Origin: a virus
DNA: 27,499 nucleotides
Strand: one strand, 5' to 3'
IMG/VR virus record: IMGVR_UViG_3300003323_000451
Span: 1 to 27,499 of that record
The position numbers were made by a program, and so were the translations under genes. The notes under the pieces are model-generated. The model ran no database searches and had not been told where the DNA came from. It saw only the letters and a list, made by a program, of their open reading frames with translations. Shown here one piece after another: positions 6,303 through 11,311 of the stretch (positions within the stretch are counted from its first letter, which is position 1; each line of letters starts with the position of its first letter).

Positions 6303-6601
6303 GCGCCATGCCGCAGCGAATTCAGCGCAAACGCATCAAAGGCTGGAAGATGCCGGACAACACGGTCTGCGTCACGCGGCCGGGGCGCTGGGGCAATCCG
6401 TTCAAGATCGGCGACGACATGCCAGGACTGAAAGATTGCCCGATGGATGCCACGGACGCCGTCCACTGCTTCGAGCTTTTCATCCCGGCCTTCGCGATTG
6501 AGGCCGCGCGGAAGGAACTGCGGGGAAAGAATCTCGCCTGCTTCTGTGCTCTGGATCAGCCCTGCCACGCCGACGTTTTGCTCAAGATCGCCAACAGTTG
6601 A
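6299..6601 (+). CDS. DUF4326 protein
   Basis: This 100-residue protein matches the DUF4326 pattern: PQRIQRKRIKGWKMP, then TRPGRWGNPFKIGDD (residues about 26-40), and later LRGKNLACFCALDQPCHADVLL (about 76-97, split here) with conserved Cys-x-Cys and Cys-His. The family is common in phages and mobile elements and has no established function; the invariant Gly-Asn-Pro and Cys/His residues could form an active or metal site. ATG 6299 overlaps the previous stop; ATG 6308 in frame is an alternative start. Confidence 0.8.
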   Translation: MSAMPQRIQRKRIKGWKMPDNTVCVTRPGRWGNPFKIGDDMPGLKDCPMDATDAVHCFELFIPAFAIEAARKELRGKNLACFCALDQPCHADVLLKIANS

Positions 6602-6614
6602 GCGGTCATGCCTA

Positions 6615-6851
6615 ATGAGCGCACCGCCCATCACGGTTCAGGTCGAATACGACGCGATCAAGGTACGGATCGGCGGCACGCTCCATTTGTACATCGTGCG
6701 GTCCAAGCTGCTAGCCGTGCATTCGTGGAAGATGGAACGGCACGGCAAGTACTGCATCGAATATACGACCGTGGACGGTGACGTGACGTGCGACTACGAT
6801 TCCGTGGAGAAGTTCAACGCCATCCTCGATGGCCTCGATAAGGTTCTTTGA
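6615..6851 (+). CDS. Small beta-rich hypothetical protein
   Basis: This 78-residue protein begins MSAPPITVQVEYDAIKVRIG at ATG 6615. It is predicted to be mostly beta strand (VQVEYDAIKVRI, LHLYIVRSKLLAVHSW, YCIEYTTVDGDVTCDY), ending in a short helix (EKFNAILDGLDKVL). No strong ribosome site precedes it, but upstream starts in the same frame lie inside the DUF4326 gene. No family is recognised. Confidence 0.6.
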   Translation: MSAPPITVQVEYDAIKVRIGGTLHLYIVRSKLLAVHSWKMERHGKYCIEYTTVDGDVTCDYDSVEKFNAILDGLDKVL

Positions 6852-6853
6852 CG

Positions 6854-7024
6854 ATGACAAACAAGGCTGCATAGATCTGCAAGAAATGCCGCGGGCGGTT
6901 CTCAACAATGGCCGAGCACGCCCACCATGAATGCAAGCCGGTCAAACGAGAGCAGCCGGCGCGGAGGCCGTCGAATACGTTGTGGAAAATTACATCATGG
7001 GTCCAGGGTCGGAGTGAAGCTTGA
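6854..7024 (+). pseudogene. Zinc-finger-like mini-gene interrupted by an amber codon
   Basis: ATG 6854 opens a frame reading MTNKAA, then TAG (6872-6874), then continues ICKKCRGRFSTMAEHAHHEC and a basic tail to TGA 7022-7024. After the amber codon the peptide has CxxC and closely spaced His/His/Cys, a plausible single zinc finger. No ATG, GTG or TTG lies between the stop and the first Cys pair, so the finger cannot be made by simple re-initiation. AAGG precedes the start at a usable distance. Most likely this is a nonsense-mutated gene or a sequence error; suppression of the amber codon is possible. Neighbouring genes end in TAG normally, which argues against genome-wide recoding. Confidence 0.5.
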
Positions 7025-7074
7025 ACTCGCGATAGAAACTTGCGAGGCTGGCAACCTAGGGAGAGGCGCTAGGG

Positions 7075-7716
7075 ATGTCAGAACAACCAAAGATCATCGA
7101 CAAGGGCACCAATAACAGCGTAATCGGAAGCGCCATCGTGCCTCGATCCAGGCCAAACGGCGAGCCGCTTTCGATCATCGAATTCCGCGGCAAGAACTGC
7201 TCAATCGAGTTCGGTCCCGACGTCACACTTCGCGGCGTCAATCGCATCATTTTCTATCGGAACAATCAGCACGTCAGGATCATGGGATCCAATGCCCTGA
7301 CTGTGGCGATGCACCTCAAGGGCGCCGGCACCTCAGTCCTGATCGGACGCGGCACAAGCAGCAACGGTGCCGTTTGGATGAACCTTGGCGAACCGGACGA
7401 CCGCGTCGTTATCGGGGAGGACTGTCTCTTGGAGACGAACGTGGCGTTCCGCACGTCGCACTCGCATCCGATCTTTGACCTCAAGACCGGGGAGCGACTG
7501 AACCCCTCCGCCTCTATCGTCATCGCCGACCGCGTTTGGATCGACGACAACGTGACATTACTGGGCGGCTCCAGCATCGGGCAAGGCTCGGTGATTCAGC
7601 CTCGCTCCTTGGTACGAAACGCCATCCCACCGGACTGTCTCGCCAGCGGCGTGCCTGCGAAGATCATTCGGGATGGCATTCGCTGGGGCGAAAAATCCCC
7701 GACCGACGAGAGCTAG
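7075..7716 (+). CDS. Left-handed beta-helix (hexapeptide) acyltransferase
   Basis: This 213-residue protein has an irregular N-terminal beta-helix, then the signature SHSHPIFDLKTGERLNP (residues 128-144), where His132 in the SHP step is the likely catalytic base. Regular hexapeptide turns follow (IVIADRVWI, VTLLGGSSIGQGSVIQP) and the typical end IPPDCLASGVPAKIIR. This matches O- or N-acetyltransferases that decorate capsule, LPS or exopolysaccharide sugars using acetyl-CoA. ATG 7075 is preceded by GGGAGAGG. It is the last plus-strand gene and converges, four bases apart, with a second beta-helix acetyltransferase on the other strand. The sugar acceptor cannot be read from sequence. Confidence 0.85.
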   Translation: MSEQPKIIDKGTNNSVIGSAIVPRSRPNGEPLSIIEFRGKNCSIEFGPDVTLRGVNRIIFYRNNQHVRIMGSNALTVAMHLKGAGTSVLIGRGTSSNGAVWMNLGEPDDRVVIGEDCLLETNVAFRTSHSHPIFDLKTGERLNPSASIVIADRVWIDDNVTLLGGSSIGQGSVIQPRSLVRNAIPPDCLASGVPAKIIRDGIRWGEKSPTDES

Positions 7717-7718
7717 CC

Positions 7719-7745
7719 GATCAACCGGCCTTGCGCGGCTTGATC
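7719..7745. terminator. Imperfect inverted repeat at the convergent gene junction
   Basis: GATCAACCG (7719-7727) and CGGCTTGATC (7736-7745) can pair, with one bulged base and a loop of about 8 bases. It sits just past the stop of the plus-strand acyltransferase and covers the last codons and stop of the minus-strand gene, the right place for a bidirectional transcription stop. It lacks a U-run on either side, so this is a weak prediction. Confidence 0.3.
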
Positions 7746-8269
7746 ACGAATGGCGCCGGCGTCACCACGCAGTCGCTTGGGATGTCACGATTGACCGAGA
7801 CGCACGGCGCGATCTTGACGTTGTCGCCGATGGTGACCTTGCCGTAGACCACCGATCCGGTGCCCATCTCCACATTGTTGCCGATAGTCGGCAGGCCGCG
7901 GTGCTTTCCGACCGTGCAGTTGTGCCGGATGGTGAAGTCTGAGCCAATCGTTCCCATGATCCAGGTCGAATGACCATGCTGTATGCGGCAGCGCGGGCCA
8001 ATCGATAGAGCTGCGATGAACAGCGAGTCGGGACGCGCCAGCTTTGGCAGCAACCGTTGCCCCTCCACAACCTTGGCCCTTGCCAACCGATAGTCGACGA
8101 GCGCGCGGAATGGCGGCAAGGACTTCATCAACGACTCGAACCCTTGGATCACTTCCTGCTTGCCGCATGGATGGTCCCCACCGCGCCACTCAAGCCAAGA
8201 TGTAATGTCCTCTCGCAACGAGAAGCCTTCGTCCGACATCAGAAAATTGACGACTTCCTCCGGAAACAT
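7721..8269 (-). CDS. Serine-acetyltransferase-like beta-helix enzyme
   Basis: This 182-residue protein has an N-terminal helical part of about 80 residues followed by a left-handed beta-helix with hexapeptide turns: LSIGPRCRIQHGHSTWIMG, IGSDFTIRHNCTVG, then LPTIGNNVEMGTGSVVYG and VTIGDNVKIAPCVSV. The order of His98, His100 and His116 and the P-x-IG turn resemble CysE-type serine O-acetyltransferases and related sugar O-acetyltransferases (LbH_SAT group). CysE makes O-acetylserine from acetyl-CoA and serine; with the shortened helical part here, a sugar acceptor is equally possible. ATG 8269 is chosen because GGGGGAG lies 5-6 bases upstream. It is the third gene of the methyltransferase unit. 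Confidence 0.8.
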   Translation of the reverse strand: MFPEEVVNFLMSDEGFSLREDITSWLEWRGGDHPCGKQEVIQGFESLMKSLPPFRALVDYRLARAKVVEGQRLLPKLARPDSLFIAALSIGPRCRIQHGHSTWIMGTIGSDFTIRHNCTVGKHRGLPTIGNNVEMGTGSVVYGKVTIGDNVKIAPCVSVNRDIPSDCVVTPAPFVIKPRKAG

Positions 8270-8304
8270 TGGTCTCCCCCTCGGATACGTCCACCGGAAT
8301 CCCT

Positions 8305-8496
8305 TTAGCCGTGGCCGCCCCACGGATTGCCGAAGTCCTTCTCGGCCTGGTGCAGCTTCGTGAGAAAGTCTTGCCGGGCCGCCGCCCTCTCACGCTCCTG
8401 ATCAGTCGGGCGGTGTGCCAGCCAGAACAGCAAACCCAGCGCGCCGAACGCGAGAGCAAAAGCGGTCGCCAGCAGCCAGATCATCGTCCAGTCCAT
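8305..8496 (-). CDS. Single-helix membrane mini-protein
   Basis: This 63-residue protein opens with one strongly hydrophobic membrane helix (IWLLATAFALAFGALGLLFW, residues 6-25) followed by a charged cytoplasmic-type helix (RPTDQERERAAARQDFLTKLHQ). ATG 8496 has GAGGAG close upstream and lies seven bases beyond the methyltransferase stop, so the two are coupled. No family is recognised. It could anchor the neighbouring enzymes at the membrane or act as a small holin-like or superinfection protein; none of these is demonstrated. Confidence 0.7.
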   Translation of the reverse strand: MDWTMIWLLATAFALAFGALGLLFWLAHRPTDQERERAAARQDFLTKLHQAEKDFGNPWGGHG

Positions 8497-8502
8497 AGCT
8501 CC

Positions 8503-9291
8503 TCACCGCCTGACGTCGAGCACAACGAATCCGGCCGCGTGCTTTACCGAAAACGAAATCGCGCAGGCCCCAGCCTCCAGAATCGGGAAGGCGGCCTCGC
8601 GCGCGCCCTGCATGATCTTTGTCGAATGGCCGGCTCGGATCAGATACGCCCGCTGGTGCGGCATCGCGAATTCCCACAGCGGTTCGATCAGCACGACATA
8701 GGACATCGCCATCTTGCACATGCGGCTGATCACGGTGCTCGGGCTGTCGGCAAAACTGATTGCCCCCATCGACATGACAACGTCATAGCCCACATTGCCC
8801 GAGCCGAATTCCGGGGCATTGAAAGATTGCTGCACGAGTGACGCCACCTCGAGTTCGTTGCCGAAGTGCCTGCGCCCTTCTTCGATACGGCGCGCTGAGA
8901 AGTCCGACCCTGCGATTTCGAGTTTGTCGCCGAACGCGCGACGGAGCGCCACAAGGTTGATGCCGTGGCCGCAGCCGACTTCATAGATCGAAGCCGCGTC
9001 CTGCTTTTCGAGCACCCGATCAAGCGCGCGCTTTACCGGCGCAAGCCATTCAGTGCGCGCCGCGTCGAACGAGACCTTTTCGATGCTGCCGTTACGGACG
9101 GTCGTCAGCGTTTGGAGTGCGATTTGACCGCCGCGATCAGCGCCATCGGACGTGTTCTTTGATTGCAACTCGGTCGGGAAAGGAGCTTGGCCGGACGTCG
9201 ACATTTCGACGATGCGGCGCCCTTCCTCGCGCAGCAGGTGCGCGAACCGTTTTTCCGGAAAAAATCTGTGATACGCTGACGCCAGACCCAT
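8503..9291 (-). CDS. Class I SAM-dependent methyltransferase
   Basis: This 262-residue protein has the Rossmann methyltransferase motif I YEVGCGHGINL (residues 103-113), an acidic residue after strand 2 (AGSDFSARRIEEG, Asp130), a motif near 165-180 (VGYDVVMSMGAISF) and the strand VVLIEPLWEF. An N-terminal region of about 95 residues is helical and basic. It resembles methyltransferases found in polysaccharide or small-molecule modification clusters; the acceptor is unknown. ATG 9291 has no ribosome site, but a TATCAT -10-like box ends five bases before it, so the mRNA could be leaderless. It is the first gene of a three-gene minus-strand unit. Confidence 0.8.
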   Translation of the reverse strand: MGLASAYHRFFPEKRFAHLLREEGRRIVEMSTSGQAPFPTELQSKNTSDGADRGGQIALQTLTTVRNGSIEKVSFDAARTEWLAPVKRALDRVLEKQDAASIYEVGCGHGINLVALRRAFGDKLEIAGSDFSARRIEEGRRHFGNELEVASLVQQSFNAPEFGSGNVGYDVVMSMGAISFADSPSTVISRMCKMAMSYVVLIEPLWEFAMPHQRAYLIRAGHSTKIMQGAREAAFPILEAGACAISFSVKHAAGFVVLDVRR

Positions 9292-9296
9292 GTCAC

Positions 9297-9326
9297 ATGA
9301 TACGACGAAGTCTGGCTCCGATTCAA
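9297..9326 (-). promoter_or_regulatory. Candidate sigma70-type promoter for the methyltransferase unit
   Basis: Reading the minus strand, TTGAAT (9326-9321) is followed after 18 bases by TATCAT (9302-9297), which match the -35 and -10 consensus at 4/6 and 5/6 positions. The -10 box ends five bases before ATG 9291, so transcription would begin at or near the start codon, fitting the absence of a ribosome site there. It lies directly after a candidate terminator for the lysis genes. The match is good but was found by eye, so chance is possible. Confidence 0.45.
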
Positions 9327-9343
9327 CCTGGCGTGGTGCAGTG

Positions 9344-9368
9344 CAAAAGAGGCCCTACCGCGGCCCCT
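9344..9368 (-). terminator. Candidate intrinsic terminator after the lysis genes
   Basis: On the minus strand AGGGGCC (9368-9362) pairs with GGCCTCT (9354-9348), seven pairs including one G-U, around a seven-base loop, and is followed by a run of T (9348-9345). The loop contains the TAG stop of the membrane/coiled-coil gene. This is a compact GC-rich hairpin with a short U-tail, suitable for Rho-independent termination at the end of the late/lysis operon. Confidence 0.5.
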
Positions 9369-9723
9369 GCATCCCGGAACGGCCTTCAAGGCGGTCAATC
9401 CGTTGATCGAGACGATCAAGGCGCCGGTCATGTTCGGCATCTTTCTGGTCGCGAGTTCGGAGGTCCCGATCCGCGTCGCTCTTACGGTATCGGTCTTCCA
9501 TCTGCATGCTGACGCGCTCGGTCAGAACGTCGACTTTACCGGCAAGTTTGGATTGCTCGGCCTTCATGTCCCACAGGGTATTTCCGGCCCATGTCGAGAC
9601 CAAAACCAGCACCGGGAACGCCGAAGCCATTCCAATTCTGCCGATGAGCTTCAGAAAAGCATTTTCGGCAATACTGTCGGCCTTGTCGGTCAATTCCCTC
9701 GCGTTCATCGTCCAGACCCCCAT
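9355..9723 (-). CDS. Membrane-anchored coiled-coil protein, lysis region
   Basis: This 122-residue protein has a short amphipathic start (ELTDKADSIAENAFLKLIG), one membrane helix (MASAFPVLVLVSTWAGNTLW, about residues 32-51), and then about 65 residues of charged coiled coil (KLAGKVDVLTERVSMQMEDRY, and later DRRLDRLDQRIDRLEGR). One helix followed by a long coiled coil is the layout of inner-membrane spanins and of some holin-like proteins. GAGGG lies upstream of ATG 9723; ATG 9708 is an equally good start. The gene follows the endolysin/spanin group and ends at a candidate terminator. Exact function is uncertain. Confidence 0.7.
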   Translation of the reverse strand: MGVWTMNARELTDKADSIAENAFLKLIGRIGMASAFPVLVLVSTWAGNTLWDMKAEQSKLAGKVDVLTERVSMQMEDRYRKSDADRDLRTRDQKDAEHDRRLDRLDQRIDRLEGRSGMQGPR

Positions 9724-9867
9724 AGCGGCGGCCCTCGCTGTGTGGCGCGCGATACATTCCGTTAACCACGTCAGTGGTCAAATGTTCGTCGGCCATGATG
9801 AGGGACCGTGCTGTCTCTCGTTGTGGTCGGGCGGCTGGTTGCTCCACAGCCAGTCGCCCACGGTGCT
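9724..9867 (-). other. Gap with overlapping candidate reading frames
   Basis: This 144-base gap between the lipoprotein and the membrane/coiled-coil gene holds two weak candidates on the minus strand. One is a GTG-started 27-residue frame (9861-9778) beginning with Gly-Asp-Trp-Leu-Trp. The other is an ATG-started frame at 9796 (MADEHLTTDVVNGMYRAP...) that stays open to 9536, well inside the next gene in another frame. Neither has a convincing ribosome site. I cannot tell whether either is translated. Confidence 0.25.
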
Positions 9868-10113
9868 TTAACGCTTCTCGCCCCGACAGGCGCGGATCAT
9901 GTCCCGCGTGTCGACGTAGTCGTTCATCATTCGCTTGAGCATCGGACCGGCTTTTTCGAGCTCGTCGGCCGCCTGCGCCATCTCGGCCTTGGTGTAGCCC
10001 TTCAGTCGCGGGCAGCCGCGCTTGTCGAACACCGGCTCGTTGCAGCTACAGAGAACCGTCGCGCAGGCGACCGCGAGCGCGGTCAGGATCGGTATTCTTT
10101 TCGATCTGGTCAT
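9868..10113 (-). CDS. Probable outer-membrane spanin-like lipoprotein (Rz1-like)
   Basis: This 81-residue protein begins MTRSKRIPILTALAVACATV at ATG 10113, with GGGAGG six bases upstream. The basic start, hydrophobic stretch and LCSC at residues 21-24 form a lipoprotein signal, giving a mature N-terminal Cys24; Cys at the -2 position is unusual. The mature part is charged and helical with a few more Cys. It overlaps the end of the two-helix membrane gene by 68 bases in another frame, the classic layout of overlapping Rz/Rz1 spanin pairs. It is less Pro-rich than lambda Rz1, so the assignment rests on signal plus position. Confidence 0.6.
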   Translation of the reverse strand: MTRSKRIPILTALAVACATVLCSCNEPVFDKRGCPRLKGYTKAEMAQAADELEKAGPMLKRMMNDYVDTRDMIRACRGEKR

Positions 10114-10342
10114 ATTCGCCTCCCAGCTTCTTGACCGCAGCGTCGCGGCGCTCCTGTTCCTTTTGGCCACGCGCAGCGTAGCCCTTGGTGAAGGCACCGG
10201 CGGTCCAGATGGCGGCGGCGCCCAGCGCGATGACGTAGGGCCGCGACTGCGGGATCAGCCAGCCGACCACGACGCAGGCGATGACGATCACGCCGGCCGT
10301 TCCGATCCAGCCCCAGAGGCTGCCAAGGATAAGGTCCCACAT
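10046..10342 (-). CDS. Small membrane protein of the lysis group (holin- or spanin-like)
   Basis: This 98-residue protein starts one base after the endolysin stop. It has two predicted membrane helices (WIGTAGVIVIACVVVGWLI, residues about 12-30, and YVIALGAAAIWTAGAF, about 36-51), then a charged helical tail (GQKEQERRDAAVKKLGGEYDQ, split). Two helices suit a class II-like holin, whereas the charged tail and the overlapping lipoprotein suit an inner-membrane spanin with a longer anchor. I favour a lysis role without choosing between these. No other gene in the window is a clearer holin. Confidence 0.65.
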   Translation of the reverse strand: MWDLILGSLWGWIGTAGVIVIACVVVGWLIPQSRPYVIALGAAAIWTAGAFTKGYAARGQKEQERRDAAVKKLGGEYDQIEKNTDPDRARGRLRDGSL

Positions 10343-10343
10343 G

Positions 10344-11117
10344 TCAGTCGCCGCTCGATATCAAGCCGCGGATGTCTGGCTTACCGTTCCGCTCCCAAAT
10401 GATGTAGCCAAGCGCGAGCAGCGCCACGATGGCGAACCAAACCCGCCAATCGGTCAGCGCCGTTTCCAGCGCCGTCTGCACCGCGCTCCAGACCGTCGCC
10501 AGGGCGGTCACAATGGTGGCCCAGAACGTCTTGCTCTGCGCGAGCGGCTTCGGCGGTTCCTCGGGCGTCACGTCCTTGGGCGTCAGCACCGGCTTGTCCG
10601 CCGGCGGCTCGGCTTTGTCGGCCTCGACGTAGTCGTCATCCCAGAGCGCTTGCTCCGCGGTCCGACGCCGCACCAGGCCGTTGAGCACCTGCCCTTTGGA
10701 CCGGATGAACTCGCCCAGCTTCGCGCGTGCGCCGGCATAGTCGCCGCGGTTGAGCACCGCCGTGACCTTCTTGAGGTTGCCGACGCCGCAATTGTAGGCG
10801 AAGGACACCAGCGCATCGAACTGGCCTTGCGACACCCGGACCTTGACCGCGCGGTTCACCTCATCGACGCATTCGCCAAGGTCGACGTCGAGGATCTGCG
10901 TCGCCTCGGCTTCAGTCACCTGCGTTCCGAGATGGCATTTGATCGGATGGCGCGCCGCGTCGGTGTGGCCGTAGCCGATCGTCAAGGTGCCCCGGACCGC
11001 GCCGCCGTCCCATTCCCGATATTTGCCGCGCACCGGCGGCACGAGATCGTCGTAGACATACGGAACGAAGCCCTCGAAGCTCTTGATGAGCTTGAGGCCA
11101 TGCGAGCCGAGCTTCAT
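10344..11117 (-). CDS. Endolysin, GH24 lysozyme with membrane-spanning C-terminus
   Basis: This 257-residue protein has an N-terminal T4/P22-type lysozyme (muramidase) domain. Glu15 in KSFEGFVPYVYDD is the catalytic acid, Asp23/24 the second acidic residue, and TIGYGHT (46-52) the conserved Thr segment, with about 20 extra residues between Asp and Thr. The helical part includes FDALVSFAYNCGVG and ends in GLVRRRTAEQALW. After a Pro/Lys linker (about 178-205) come two hydrophobic helices, the second clear (VWFAIVALLALGYIIW). It cleaves the peptidoglycan glycan backbone. The membrane tail is unlike soluble T4 lysozyme and implies tethering or a built-in export/holin-like part. It overlaps the upstream gene by four bases (ATGA). 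Confidence 0.88.
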   Translation of the reverse strand: MKLGSHGLKLIKSFEGFVPYVYDDLVPPVRGKYREWDGGAVRGTLTIGYGHTDAARHPIKCHLGTQVTEAEATQILDVDLGECVDEVNRAVKVRVSQGQFDALVSFAYNCGVGNLKKVTAVLNRGDYAGARAKLGEFIRSKGQVLNGLVRRRTAEQALWDDDYVEADKAEPPADKPVLTPKDVTPEEPPKPLAQSKTFWATIVTALATVWSAVQTALETALTDWRVWFAIVALLALGYIIWERNGKPDIRGLISSGD

Positions 11118-11311
11118 GTTTTCCTCTCCCTGAGGCAGGCTAAAACCTCTGAAACTTCCTTCTCCGAAAGGCCCAGAGCCCGTGCACGCTGCTCAACCTG
11201 TGCGGTGCTGAGCCCGCGCGCTTTCTTGCGCACAACATCGCAGGAGACCGGAAGCGCAGCCGCGCACTGAGCGGAGACGAGCAGCATCAATACGGCGGAG
11301 ATCAGCCTCAC
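11114..11311 (-). CDS. Small secreted protein between PseB and endolysin
   Basis: This 65-residue protein starts at GTG 11311, with GGAGGG five bases upstream and a GTGA overlap with the PseB stop. The first 20 residues (RLISAVLMLLVSAQCAAAL) form a signal peptide with likely cleavage after Ala-Ala, leaving a 45-residue mature part: SCDVVRKKARGLST, then a helical AQVEQRARALGLSEKEVSEV and CLRERKT. The two mature Cys could form a disulphide. It overlaps the endolysin start by four bases. No family is recognised; export and position suggest an accessory lysis or periplasmic role. Confidence 0.65.
   Translation of the reverse strand: MRLISAVLMLLVSAQCAAALPVSCDVVRKKARGLSTAQVEQRARALGLSEKEVSEVLACLRERKT

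Noticed and set aside
10281-11270. A 329-codon plus-strand open frame opposite the endolysin
   Set aside because: The minus strand encodes a clear GH24 lysozyme with catalytic motifs; the plus frame is Arg/His-rich antisense.
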